A DNA stretch of 27,388 nt, from assembly GCA_035640475.1 (NCBI GenBank), contig DASQWC010000166.1, positions 1 to 27,388 on the forward strand. Reading direction: 5' to 3'. This DNA is from DASQWC01 sp035640475. GTDB taxonomy: Bacteria > Actinomycetota > JAICYB01. The notes beneath the pieces are model-generated. The model saw only the letters and a program-made list of their open reading frames with translations, ran no database searches and was not told where the DNA came from. Positions 16,203 through 25,547 of the stretch are shown here, one piece after another. The translations under genes and the position numbers were made by a program. Numbering within the stretch: position 1 is the stretch's first letter; each line of letters starts with the position of its first letter.

Positions 16203-17258
16203 CTACGAGAGGTGCCCTCGCAGCCAGTCGGCGATCAGGTCTGCGGTGTCGTCGCGTGCGCTTTCCGGCGTCAGGAGGTAATGGTCGCCGGTCACCATCT
16301 CGAGTTGCTTGTCCTGGGAGCCGAGCGAATCGAAGATCAGCTGCGCGTCGCTCGGATAGCAGCCTTGGTCGGCCGTTGACTGAATGACGAGTGACGGGCA
16401 CTGGACCTTCGCGAGGTTGGGACCTCCGCGGCACCTCGACTCCTGAAGCGACCACATCGACAGCCACGACCGGCACGTGCTCACCGCTCCGATGCCCCAC
16501 GGGCCGTAATTCGCGCGCTTAGGGTCCCCGAAGTAACAGCCGACGGTGCGCTCGGAGGGATCGATGGCGAGGTCCAGGAACCGAAGGTCGGCCCACACGC
16601 GGTAGATGTTGAAGGTTCGGTCGTAGGAGCCGGCCGCCTCGAGCCTCGCGATCTCCTCCTTCGCCCATCTCGTGATCCGTTCGTTCCGAGCGACCTGGGC
16701 CGCGCGATAGCGCTCGATGAACTCGGCGGAGTATGGAGGGCCGTTGTCCGGATTGAACATGTCGAGGGCCGGATCGGCGCTCAACAGGTCGGTCTCATCG
16801 GTAACGGACGGATCGATCCAGGCTGTGTGCACTTCCGGACGGCCCGGGTGGGCGCACAGCGAGATGAAGAGGTCGCCCGGCGCGTCGCCGAGGGCCTGGT
16901 GGGCGGACATGAGCGAAGCGCCGCCCGAGTTCCCGAGCAGGACGACGTTGTCGATTCCGGCTTCCTCGCGGAGCCAGCGCACGCCGGCGCCGATATCGAC
17001 GAGCGCCGGCTCGAGGATGAAGTAGGCGCCGTTGCCGCGAAAGCGTGTGTTCCAGCCGAGGAAGCCGTAGCCGCGTGCCGCCATGAAGTCGGCGAGATAG
17101 TGCTCGCTGAAATCGATGTCGTAGTGGGTCGCGATGAGAGCCGTCTTCGGACGTGTTCCATCGGACGTGTAGTAGACGCCCTGGCACGGATAGCTGCCGT
17201 GCCCTGCCCTGGCCGACGTCGGCGACGCCAGGGAGACGAACTCCCGGGAAACCCTCAC
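16203..17258 (-). CDS. Alpha/beta hydrolase
   Basis: A 351-residue alpha/beta-hydrolase. The nucleophile elbow is LLGNSGGAS with S111. A likely acid Asp lies in IQSTADQGCYPSD and the His in VTGDHYLLT near the C-terminus. A helical lid region (about 165-260) separates the core halves, as in dienelactone-type or acyl-transferring hydrolases. There is no signal peptide. The GTG start overlaps the stop of the preceding cyclase-like gene by 4 bp (GTGA), so it is translationally coupled to the signalling genes upstream. It may hydrolyse an ester, lactone or C-C bond in the same pathway as the neighbouring dioxygenase; the substrate is unknown. Confidence 0.88.
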   Translation of the reverse strand: MRVSREFVSLASPTSARAGHGSYPCQGVYYTSDGTRPKTALIATHYDIDFSEHYLADFMAARGYGFLGWNTRFRGNGAYFILEPALVDIGAGVRWLREEAGIDNVVLLGNSGGASLMSAHQALGDAPGDLFISLCAHPGRPEVHTAWIDPSVTDETDLLSADPALDMFNPDNGPPYSAEFIERYRAAQVARNERITRWAKEEIARLEAAGSYDRTFNIYRVWADLRFLDLAIDPSERTVGCYFGDPKRANYGPWGIGAVSTCRSWLSMWSLQESRCRGGPNLAKVQCPSLVIQSTADQGCYPSDAQLIFDSLGSQDKQLEMVTGDHYLLTPESARDDTADLIADWLRGHLS

Positions 17259-19981
17259 GCTGTTCCGAGGCCCTCCAGAGCAAAAGCAACGGCCTCGTCC
17301 TCGGACATGGCTCGCGCGACTTCACGCAGCTGGAGTCCGCGCTCCTTCCCGATAGCCTCTCTCGCCATCCGTATGTAGTGGACGAAGAGCGGATACGAAA
17401 CCGGCGAACGAAGTGGTTTGATCTGATCGAGCGTACGAGAACGAACCCATGCGAGCAGAAGCGACGAGCGCTCGTGATGACCTTCGATCGCAGCAACCGC
17501 GGCGAATCCGACGAGAGCTTCCTCGAGAGACCCGGGCATCCCGGACCGGCGGATGTCGTCGATCCACTTCGACAACAGTTCTTTGGCTCGATCGAGCTCG
17601 CCGACGTCTGCGAAAGCCGTGCTTGCGGTGGCGACCACGCCGCTCTTCCACGTGCGCCACGTATCGAGCAGAGTTACGGCGCGCTCTGCGTGGACTAAGG
17701 CTCCCCCTCGATCGCCGCGAACAAGCAGGAGGCTGGTGAGAAGGCTCAATGCGGCCATGAGCGCGCCTTTGTGGTGATCCGGATCAAAGAGTCGAATGCT
17801 CTCCTCGAGCGGTGCGACGGCGTCCTCGAAGTTTCCCATCGTGGTTTCCGCGAAGGCGTGCATATATCTCGCGTAAGCAGTGGCGAACGGTGAGACCTGG
17901 ATGCCGATCGCGTAGGCCTCGTTGATTTGGCGCCGAACGTCCTCGGCGAGCGCGGCGTCGCGACTGAAGCCGGCAACGACGGAGTAGCTCATCGCGCGTT
18001 GCATGAGCGTCATTGCGAGCGGAGCGGAAGGCTTGTCGTCGGCCGCTGCGATCGCTCGGTCCGCGAATTCGAGTGCGTCGGCGTCCGTTAGCCACATCGC
18101 TGCCTGCGCGGCGGCCATCAGGCATCCAAGACGACTTTCGGTTGAGATGTCGAGGTCTTCGGGACGCGCGTAGGTCGTCCAGCGCAAACCCTCGTCGCCG
18201 TAGATCGACCACAGCCCGAACATTCGCCCGGCCATGCGCGCGATGAGATCGGCGCGGTCTTCTCCCGCCGACCACTCCAGAGCGGCGATGAGATTCCCGT
18301 GCTCGGCATCGAGCGAGTCCGTCACGATGAAGCTCGTGAACGCATAGTCCCATGGGATCGCCTCGACCCAATCGAGATACCAGTCGCGGTGCGCGCTGTG
18401 GATCTGCTCGGCCTCGCCGGCGTTCTTGAGCTTCTCGGCCGCGTAGATCCTGACCGTTTCCAGAAGCCGGTAGCGGCTCCGCTCGCCCTCCTCCTCGGCG
18501 GTTGCCAACGACTTCGCGACTAAAGACGCGAGGAGATCGAGCACGTTGTCTTGCGGGACTTGGTCGTCCGAGATGATGCCCTCGGCGGCCTCGAGCGTGA
18601 AGCTGCCGGCGAAGACGGCGAGTCTTCGCAGCGCGATCTTCTCGAGGTCGGTCAGCAGGTCGTGACTCCAATCGAGCGTCGCTTCGATGGTCTGCTGGCG
18701 CTGTACGCGGCGGCGGCCTCCGGCAAGGAGACGGAAGCTCTCCGCCAGTCGATCGTCGATCTCGTGCGGCGTGAGGTGGGAGATCCGCGACGCGGCGAAC
18801 TCGATCGCCAGGGGAATGCCATCCAGGCGACGGCATATGGAGATGACGGCGCCGACGTTGTCCGGTGTTAAGTCGAATCCGGGGCGCACCTCAACGGCGC
18901 GTGTCTTGAAGAGGCTGACGGCTTCCGACGACTCGACCGATCCGTTTTCGGGCAGCGACATCGAAGGAATGGTGAACGCGCGCTCTCCTTCGATCTCGAG
19001 TCCCTCACGGCTCGTCGCGAGGATCGTGACGTCCGGGCACGTCGTGAGGATCCGATCGGCAATGTCGGCTGCGGTATCCCGAAGGTGCTCGCAGTTGTCG
19101 AGCAGGATCAAGCAATGCCGGCGAGACAGGAACTCGTACAGGAGCTCGGTCGCCGAGCCTCCAACGGCACCCGCCGTGCTCTCGCCGAGCGGAACACCGA
19201 CGGCGCCCGCGACCGTACCGGCGACCAGACCCGGCTCCGAGATGGGCGCGAGATCGACAAAGAACACGCCGTGCGAATACGCATCGAGGAGTTCGGCTCC
19301 CACTTGCAGTGCCAGCCGCGTCTTGCCGCATCCGCCGACCCCGGTCAGCGTGACGATTCGGTTTTCGTCGAGGAGCTTGCGAATAAGCGCGATCTCGCTC
19401 TCGCGTCCCACGAATGTCGAACGCTGAGCCGGGAGATTGTGACTGAACGACTCGAGAGATCGGAGGGCGGGAAAGTCGTTCGCCAACCCATCGGCGACCA
19501 CCTGGAAGAGTCGCTGGGGCTCGCCGAGGTCCTTCAGACGGTGGGGGCCGAGGTCTTTAACGGTTGCATGGGACGACACAAGGTCAGCTGTCGTTTGCGA
19601 GAGGAGGATCTGGCCGCCGTGTCCGGCGTCAGAGATGCGCTTCGCGCGATGTACCTCGTGTCCGACGTAGCCGCCCTCGCGGACGAGTGCCTCGCCGGTG
19701 TGCACTCCCATGCGTACTCGCAGTTCGTGGTCGGCCAACGCTCGCTGTCCGTCGATAGCAGCTTGGACGGCGTCTCCCGCACGCGCGAAGGCGACGAAGA
19801 ACGAATCACCCTCAGTCCCAACTTCGGCGCCGTTGTGCTCCACGAAGGCGGGCCGTAGGAGGTCGCGATGTGCTTGCAGTGCTTCGGCCCACCGTTCGTC
19901 GCCGAGTGCCGCAGCGGATTCGGTCGAACGCTCGATGTCGGTGAAGAGAAACGTGACCGTGCCGGACGGGAGCTCAGGCAC
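17255..19981 (-). CDS. Cyclase-like / STAND ATPase signalling protein, paralogue C
   Basis: A 908-residue cytoplasmic signalling protein. It has a class III cyclase-like domain (about 8-160), an NB-ARC/STAND-type ATPase (Walker A GVGGCGKT at 214-221; Walker B ILLDNCEH), a winged-helix-like segment around the RRRVQRQQT motif, and a TPR-like helical C-terminus ending in AMSEDEAVAFALEGL. In the cyclase domain both metal Asp are kept (D15, D59) but the usual Lys is Gly (G55), the Asp/Thr position is Gly104, and the transition-state Asn is His (H111); R115 remains. No DNA-binding domain is attached. The GTG start overlaps paralogue B by 8 bp (GTGCCTGA), with GAGG seven bases upstream. Confidence 0.9.
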   Translation of the reverse strand: MPELPSGTVTFLFTDIERSTESAAALGDERWAEALQAHRDLLRPAFVEHNGAEVGTEGDSFFVAFARAGDAVQAAIDGQRALADHELRVRMGVHTGEALVREGGYVGHEVHRAKRISDAGHGGQILLSQTTADLVSSHATVKDLGPHRLKDLGEPQRLFQVVADGLANDFPALRSLESFSHNLPAQRSTFVGRESEIALIRKLLDENRIVTLTGVGGCGKTRLALQVGAELLDAYSHGVFFVDLAPISEPGLVAGTVAGAVGVPLGESTAGAVGGSATELLYEFLSRRHCLILLDNCEHLRDTAADIADRILTTCPDVTILATSREGLEIEGERAFTIPSMSLPENGSVESSEAVSLFKTRAVEVRPGFDLTPDNVGAVISICRRLDGIPLAIEFAASRISHLTPHEIDDRLAESFRLLAGGRRRVQRQQTIEATLDWSHDLLTDLEKIALRRLAVFAGSFTLEAAEGIISDDQVPQDNVLDLLASLVAKSLATAEEEGERSRYRLLETVRIYAAEKLKNAGEAEQIHSAHRDWYLDWVEAIPWDYAFTSFIVTDSLDAEHGNLIAALEWSAGEDRADLIARMAGRMFGLWSIYGDEGLRWTTYARPEDLDISTESRLGCLMAAAQAAMWLTDADALEFADRAIAAADDKPSAPLAMTLMQRAMSYSVVAGFSRDAALAEDVRRQINEAYAIGIQVSPFATAYARYMHAFAETTMGNFEDAVAPLEESIRLFDPDHHKGALMAALSLLTSLLLVRGDRGGALVHAERAVTLLDTWRTWKSGVVATASTAFADVGELDRAKELLSKWIDDIRRSGMPGSLEEALVGFAAVAAIEGHHERSSLLLAWVRSRTLDQIKPLRSPVSYPLFVHYIRMAREAIGKERGLQLREVARAMSEDEAVAFALEGLGTA

Positions 19982-22685
19982 TCAACACCTCAAGCGCGCA
20001 GGCAACCGCTTCGTCCTCGGACATTGCGGCTCCCTTCTCTCGGCAGAGCGCGGCTTGCTCGGCCCCAAGCGCCTCGCGCACGACGGCAACGTAGTGACGG
20101 TAGATGGCGAAGGCCATCAGCGAGGGTGGAAGGACGCCGGCCCCGATCGTCCGCGACCTGACCCACGCCAGGAGGTTGGAAGCGCGAATCGCATCGCCCG
20201 ACAGATGGGCTATGGCCGCGGCGCCGGTGATCATCTCGCACAGCTGAGCGACCCCGAGCCGCCGTGTCTCCTCGAAGTTCTCGCGAAGCATGGCTTTCCC
20301 TCTCGGGATGTCGCCGGAACCCGCGATCGCGACGGCGGGCGTCATGATCCAGCTTCCGAAGACCCTCGACCGCTGTTCCCAGCGGTGCGCACCGGCGAGG
20401 TAGCGCTCCGCTGCCGCGAGCGCTCGTTCGTGATCACCGGCAACGTGCGCCGCCGCAGCGAGATCCTGGAACCAGCCCGCGAAGAAGTCGGAGTCCATGT
20501 CGGCGCCATGGGCGAGTAGGTCGACCGCGGCCCGTACGTCTCCGAGTGTGAGCTCGACGACGCCGGACCACATGAGCAGTCGCGGTTCCCATGTGTCGCC
20601 GATCCCGAGAGAGCGGGCGATGTCGCGGGCGTGCTCGATGTCACGTCGTGCCGCATCCGCAAGGGAAACATCCCGCATCCACTGCGACAGAACCGATCGG
20701 CGGAAGGCTCTTGGGCCGAGCACGGCGATGAGCGGCGAACAAGGTTCGCCGCCGGCCTCGTCGACCGCTCGATCGAACAGCGCTAACGAGTTGTCGGGTC
20801 CGAGAGGCGCCGCGATGTTGAGACACGCGACGCGTTCGTCGACGGAAAGCTCAAGTGTCGCGAGATCGTCGACGTGGAGCTTTGCCAGCACGGATCCAGC
20901 AACGTCGCGTTGCCAGTTCTCCAGCCACGGGGGAGCGAGCCGTGCTGCCATCGAGGCCACGAGATCGAGCCGACCCTCGGTCTCGGACCACTCGAGCGCG
21001 GCGAAGAGGTTGCCGCGCTCATCGACCAGTGCCAAGCCGACCGCATCGCTCAAGTACAGCTGCTCCCAAGTGAACGACTTCAGCCAGCGCAGGTATCTGT
21101 CCCGATGCCGAGAACGGAAGGAGTCCGCCTCACCGGCCTCTCTGAGCTTCTCCGAGCCGTAGAGCCGGACGGGCTCGATGAGGCGGTACCAGGCCTTGCC
21201 TTCATGGTCCTCGTTCACGACGAGCGACTTGGCAACCAGCGACCCGAGCAGGTCGAGGACCGATGAGGGAGCGAGTTCATCACTCGCGCAGATCTCCTCG
21301 ACGGCCGCGAGCGGGAAGCGACCGGTGAAAACCGCGAGGCGTCTCAGGAGGACCTGCTCGGCAGATGGCAGCAAGTCGTAGCTCCAGTCGAGCGCGGCCT
21401 GAAGCGTCTGCTGTCGTTGCACGCGGCGCCGTCCGCCTGTGAGCAGTCGGAACATGTCGTCCAGTCGCGAGGCGATCTCCTGCGGCGGGAGATGGGCGAT
21501 CCGCGCGGCCGCGAACTCGAGAGCGAGCGGCATGCCGTCCAGACGGCGGCATATCTCGGCGACGGCCCCGGCGTTGCTCGGGGTGATCTCGAAATCGGAC
21601 CGGACGGATTTCGCCCGTGCCTTGAAGAGGCTGACGGCCTCAGACGAGCTCAGGTCGTGAGAGTCGTCCGGGACGGAAAGCGACGGGACCTGCCACGTCT
21701 GTTCACCCTCGATAGCGAGGGCCTCCCGGCTGGTGGCTAAGACGGAGACGTCCGGGCAACGCGCCAGGATGAGATCCGCCGCGTCCGCGCATCCGTCGAG
21801 GAGGTGCTCGCAATTGTCGAGGATCACAAGGCACTTGCGACGCGCGAGGAAGCCGAGGACGGTTTCGGCCGAGTCGGCCGCGGCGGCCAGCGCGTCGCGC
21901 GGTTCCCGCGAGACGATCTCGCTTGCGATCGCCTGCATAACGAGCGATGGCTCCGTAACCGGTGCGAGGTCCACGAAGAACACTCCATCCGGATACCGGT
22001 CGAGGACTTCGGCTCCCGCTTGCAACGCGAGTCTCGTCTTCCCGGAGCCGCCGACTCCGGTCAGCGTCACGAGTCGCTGCTCGCTGAGCAGTTCCCGGAG
22101 TTCTTTGAGTTCCCGCTCGCGTCCGATGAATGTGGTGCGCTGCTGGGGAAGGTTGTGCGCGAACGCCTCGAGCGAACGGAGCGGAGGGAATTCGCCCGGG
22201 CCCACCTGAAAGATCTGCTCCGGCTCGCCGAGGTCCTTGAGGCGATGGGGGCCGAGATCGAGCAGTTCGGGCCCGTCGTGGATGAGATCCGCCGTCGTCC
22301 GCGAAACGAGGACTTGGCCGCCGTGCCCTGCATCACAGACGCGTTTGGCCTTGTGGACATCGTGACCGACGTACTCTCCGCTTCTGACGAGGGCCTCGCC
22401 GGTGTGGATGCCCATGCGGACGCGCAACGGGTGGTCGTCAAGTTTGTGCTGCCCGTCGATCGCAGCCTGCAAGGCCTCGTGCGCACGAGGGAAGGCGACG
22501 AAGAACGAGTCACCTTCTGTGCCGATCTCGTGTCCGCCGTGCAGTTTGAACGCCTCACGCAACAGCTGGCGGTGGGTATCGAGGAAATCCGCATACGCCT
22601 CGTTCCCCACGGCTTCGACCGTTTGCGTTGACCGTTCGATGTCGGTGAACAGGAACGTGACCGTTCCCGACGGCAGCTCAGCCAT
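19974..22685 (-). CDS. Cyclase-like / STAND ATPase signalling protein, paralogue B
   Basis: A 903-residue paralogue of its two neighbours with the same layout. The cyclase-like domain at about 8-160 has metal Asp D15 and D59, Gly at the Lys position (G55), Glu104 at the Asp/Thr position, His111 for Asn, and R115 kept. The ATPase has Walker A GVGGSGKT at 210-217 and Walker B LVILDNCEH with D290; a winged-helix-like part and TPR-like helices end in AMSEDEAVACALEVL. The helical half is much less similar between paralogues than the front half, as expected if it recognises different partners or ligands. The ATG overlaps the upstream gene by 8 bp (ATGGCTGA), with AAGGG close upstream. Confidence 0.9.
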   Translation of the reverse strand: MAELPSGTVTFLFTDIERSTQTVEAVGNEAYADFLDTHRQLLREAFKLHGGHEIGTEGDSFFVAFPRAHEALQAAIDGQHKLDDHPLRVRMGIHTGEALVRSGEYVGHDVHKAKRVCDAGHGGQVLVSRTTADLIHDGPELLDLGPHRLKDLGEPEQIFQVGPGEFPPLRSLEAFAHNLPQQRTTFIGRERELKELRELLSEQRLVTLTGVGGSGKTRLALQAGAEVLDRYPDGVFFVDLAPVTEPSLVMQAIASEIVSREPRDALAAAADSAETVLGFLARRKCLVILDNCEHLLDGCADAADLILARCPDVSVLATSREALAIEGEQTWQVPSLSVPDDSHDLSSSEAVSLFKARAKSVRSDFEITPSNAGAVAEICRRLDGMPLALEFAAARIAHLPPQEIASRLDDMFRLLTGGRRRVQRQQTLQAALDWSYDLLPSAEQVLLRRLAVFTGRFPLAAVEEICASDELAPSSVLDLLGSLVAKSLVVNEDHEGKAWYRLIEPVRLYGSEKLREAGEADSFRSRHRDRYLRWLKSFTWEQLYLSDAVGLALVDERGNLFAALEWSETEGRLDLVASMAARLAPPWLENWQRDVAGSVLAKLHVDDLATLELSVDERVACLNIAAPLGPDNSLALFDRAVDEAGGEPCSPLIAVLGPRAFRRSVLSQWMRDVSLADAARRDIEHARDIARSLGIGDTWEPRLLMWSGVVELTLGDVRAAVDLLAHGADMDSDFFAGWFQDLAAAAHVAGDHERALAAAERYLAGAHRWEQRSRVFGSWIMTPAVAIAGSGDIPRGKAMLRENFEETRRLGVAQLCEMITGAAAIAHLSGDAIRASNLLAWVRSRTIGAGVLPPSLMAFAIYRHYVAVVREALGAEQAALCREKGAAMSEDEAVACALEVLSA

Positions 22686-25452
22686 CGAGCCCTTCTAGCG
22701 CGTACGCCATCGCGTCGTCGATCGACATCGCCTTCCCGTCGAGCCGTGTCTGCCGAACGATGTTGCGGTGAAGCGCCTGCCGCACCCGGGGGGAGTAGTG
22801 CAGGTACAGGGCGTACGAGCCGCCGGTGCGGAAGGGCGTCGCCATATTCGGCGCGTCGCCCAGATACCGGCCCGCGGCAAAGAGACGCGACGCCCGCGCC
22901 GGGTCGCCGTGAATGGCCGCGACGGCTCCGCAGAACACGAGCGCTTCGTTGAGCCACAGGCTGACGCCCCAGCTCAGCGCCTTGTGGATCGACGCCCGGA
23001 GCTGCTCGTTCGCACCCTCGTAGTCGCCGATCCCGGCGAGTGCGAGAGCGAGCGAGTTCGATCCGAGGCCGGGCTGGCCGCCGACCTCCTCGACATCAAA
23101 GGCCGTTCGCGCCGCGGCGAGCGAACCCTCCGGGTCGCCGAGGATGTGCCGGGTTACGGCGAGGGCCGACGCGCATCCGATGACGCTGATCGACGGCACT
23201 CGCCACGTCTCCATCGCGGCTTGGAGGTACCGGTCGGCCGTCTCGACGTCGCGAAGAATGAGCTCGACTTGTCCGGCGAGGACGAGCGCGAACGCTTCCC
23301 AAGCCGGGCCGGCCTGCGCCCCGATGGCGATCGCCTTCTTCGCCCAGCCGCGCGTTTCGGCGATCGCCTCCTCGTCTCGCGCCATCTCCGCGACGACACC
23401 GGTAAAGACGGCGCCGAGGGATCGCGCGATGACTTGGTGCGGGAACGGCCGGCCGGCCGCGACTTCGATCGCTTTCGCCGCATAGTCGCGTGCGTCTCCC
23501 GACACCCGAAGGATCGCGCACGCCGCCAGTCCCGCGTACGCCGCCACGAGATCCTCGTCGCTCAGACTTGCGTGCTCGACGGCCGCCGTCAGCCATTCGT
23601 GAGCTTCGTCGGAATAGCCACCGTTCCACGACAGCGTGAGGAGCCGGTTCGCCATTCGACCCACGAGGTCGTACTCGCCTTGAGCGATCGACCATTGAAT
23701 GGCAGCGCGCAGGTTTGAGTGTTCGGCGGCGAAGGACTGGAACGCCGCGAATCCGAATGTTGCTTCGTCCGGCGGGAACGACTCGAGCCAGGCGAGATAG
23801 TGGTCGCGGTGGCGGGCGCGCATCGATTCGGCCTCACCCGCGCGTGACAAGTGCTCGGCCGCGTACAAGCGAACGGGCTCGAGCAGCCGGTAGCGAGTCT
23901 CGAACCTGTCTTCCCGCGCAAGAACGAGCGACTTTGCGACGAGTGAGCCGAGCAAGTCGACGACGGACCCAAGCGCGAAGCCGTTCTCGGCACAGATCGC
24001 CTCGGCTGCGTCGAGGGTAAAGTTTCCGGAGAACACGGACAAGCGGCGGAGCAGCGCGCGTTCGTCGTCGCTCAGCAGCTCGTAGCTCCAATCGAGTGAC
24101 GCTTCGAGTGTCTGCTGGCGCTGGACACGGCGGCGCGCGCCGGTGAGCAGACGGAACATGTCACCGAGGCGGTGCGCGATCTGCTGCGGAGACATGTGGG
24201 CGACGCGCGACGCCGCCAGCTCGATGGCCAGCGGGATGCCGTCGAGGCGTGCGCAGATGTCGCGCACGATCGCGATGTTGTCGGCGTTCAACTCGAAGCT
24301 CGGTTGTACGGCTTGGGCCCGGGCCGTGAACAGGCGCACCGCTTCCGATTGCTCGGCCTCCGCAACGCTTTCTGCGACCTTCATGGACGGTACGCGCCAG
24401 GATTGTTCTCCTTCGACGCCGAGGGTCTCCCGGCTCGTCGCGAGCACGCTGACGTTCGGACAGTGCGCAAGCACGCGATCGATGAGTTCGGCGCAGCCGT
24501 CGATGAGGTGCTCGCAGTTGTCGAAGATGAGCAGGCTCCGGCGCCGTGCGAGGTGATCGACGATGAGATCGGAGATCGGCATCGGGGTGGAGCCCATAAG
24601 GCCTCCGCCGATCATCATGCCGAGCGCGTCGGCAACTGTTCGCGGAATGAGCGACGCATCCGAGATCGGTGCGAGCTCGACGAGGAAGACGCCGTCCGGG
24701 TACAGGTCGATCTCTTCGGCTCCCACCTGGAGCGCGAGCCGTGTCTTTCCGGTTCCGCCGATGCCGGCCAGCGTCACGAGGTTGTGACGCTCGAGGAGCT
24801 TCCGGACGTCGGCGATCTCGCGCTCGCGTCCGATGAACGCCGAGCGCTGCTGCGGCAGGTTGTTCGTGAACGTCTCGAGCGATCGCAGCGGCGGGAAGTC
24901 CGAACGGAGGTCCTCATCGGTGAGCTGGTAGATGTGCTGCGCGTCGCCGAGGTCTTTCAGCCTGTGTGGGCCGAGGTCGGTGAGCGACGCTTCGGCCGGG
25001 AGGTCGGGTAGCAACAGCGGCGCCGTCGTGTCGGAGACGAGGATCTGCCCGCCGTGTCCGGCGTCGCAGATGCGCTTGGCCTTGTGGACGTTGTGCCCCA
25101 CGTACTCGCCCTGGCTTATGACCGCCTCGCCCGTATGCAAGCCGATGCGGACGCGGACGGGGAACTCCTCGGGCCACGGATGCTCCTGGATCGAGCGCTG
25201 AGCCGCGAGGGCGGCGTCCATGGCTTGGCTTGCCCGGGCGAAGGCGAAGAACAGCGCGTCGCCCTCTGTGCCGAACTCGACCCCGTTGTGGCTGGTGAAG
25301 GCCGCGCGGAGCAGACCGCGGTGGACCTGGAGGAGCTCGGCGTAGCGCTCGTCGCCGATGAGCACGAGGCTCTGCGTCGAGCGCTCGATATCGCTGAACA
25401 GGAACGTCACCGGGCCCGAGGGCACCGGCGTCACTGGCGCGTTGTCGACCAA
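22678..25452 (-). CDS. Cyclase-like / STAND ATPase signalling protein, paralogue A (first gene of the array)
   Basis: A 924-residue protein with the same order of domains: cyclase-like (about 14-180; metal Asp D21 and D65, Gly61 at the Lys position, His123 for Asn, R127 kept), ATPase (Walker A GIGGTGKT at 230-237; Walker B LLIFDNCEH), winged-helix-like segment and TPR-like helices ending in AMSIDDAMAYALEGL. I chose the TTG at 25452 because GGGGAGAGAG lies upstream; another in-frame TTG at 25488 adds 12 residues but lacks a good ribosome binding site. It is the promoter-proximal gene of a long - strand run and is divergent from the stress-protein gene. A CRP-like site lies about 50-65 bases upstream. 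Confidence 0.88.
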   Translation of the reverse strand: MVDNAPVTPVPSGPVTFLFSDIERSTQSLVLIGDERYAELLQVHRGLLRAAFTSHNGVEFGTEGDALFFAFARASQAMDAALAAQRSIQEHPWPEEFPVRVRIGLHTGEAVISQGEYVGHNVHKAKRICDAGHGGQILVSDTTAPLLLPDLPAEASLTDLGPHRLKDLGDAQHIYQLTDEDLRSDFPPLRSLETFTNNLPQQRSAFIGREREIADVRKLLERHNLVTLAGIGGTGKTRLALQVGAEEIDLYPDGVFLVELAPISDASLIPRTVADALGMMIGGGLMGSTPMPISDLIVDHLARRRSLLIFDNCEHLIDGCAELIDRVLAHCPNVSVLATSRETLGVEGEQSWRVPSMKVAESVAEAEQSEAVRLFTARAQAVQPSFELNADNIAIVRDICARLDGIPLAIELAASRVAHMSPQQIAHRLGDMFRLLTGARRRVQRQQTLEASLDWSYELLSDDERALLRRLSVFSGNFTLDAAEAICAENGFALGSVVDLLGSLVAKSLVLAREDRFETRYRLLEPVRLYAAEHLSRAGEAESMRARHRDHYLAWLESFPPDEATFGFAAFQSFAAEHSNLRAAIQWSIAQGEYDLVGRMANRLLTLSWNGGYSDEAHEWLTAAVEHASLSDEDLVAAYAGLAACAILRVSGDARDYAAKAIEVAAGRPFPHQVIARSLGAVFTGVVAEMARDEEAIAETRGWAKKAIAIGAQAGPAWEAFALVLAGQVELILRDVETADRYLQAAMETWRVPSISVIGCASALAVTRHILGDPEGSLAAARTAFDVEEVGGQPGLGSNSLALALAGIGDYEGANEQLRASIHKALSWGVSLWLNEALVFCGAVAAIHGDPARASRLFAAGRYLGDAPNMATPFRTGGSYALYLHYSPRVRQALHRNIVRQTRLDGKAMSIDDAMAYALEGLDG

Positions 25453-25501
25453 AGGCGTCTCTCTCCCCGAGACATTGTGGGGCCCCAAGCCCTACCCGCG
25501 C

Positions 25502-25517
25502 TGTGACTTGTTACACA
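25502..25517. promoter_or_regulatory. CRP-like site upstream of the cyclase array
   Basis: TGTGA-CTTGTT-ACACA matches TGTGA-N6-TCACA at nine of the ten defined positions. It lies about 57 bases (centre to start codon) before the first cyclase-like gene, and in the region shared with the divergent stress-protein gene. It could serve either promoter. No clear -10 element is visible on the - strand, so activator or repressor geometry cannot be set. Confidence 0.5.
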
Positions 25518-25519
25518 TT

Positions 25520-25539
25520 GCGCGCTCCCGCGCGCTCCC
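25520..25539. repeat. 10-bp tandem direct repeat
   Basis: GCGCGCTCCC occurs twice back to back, immediately beside the CRP-like site. It may be part of a regulatory region or slippage in GC-rich DNA. Confidence 0.5.
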
Positions 25540-25547
25540 AGTTGATC

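Noticed and set aside
22768..23718. 316-codon + strand frame opposite cyclase paralogue A
   Set aside because: Arg-rich shadow frame with no ribosome binding site or motif.
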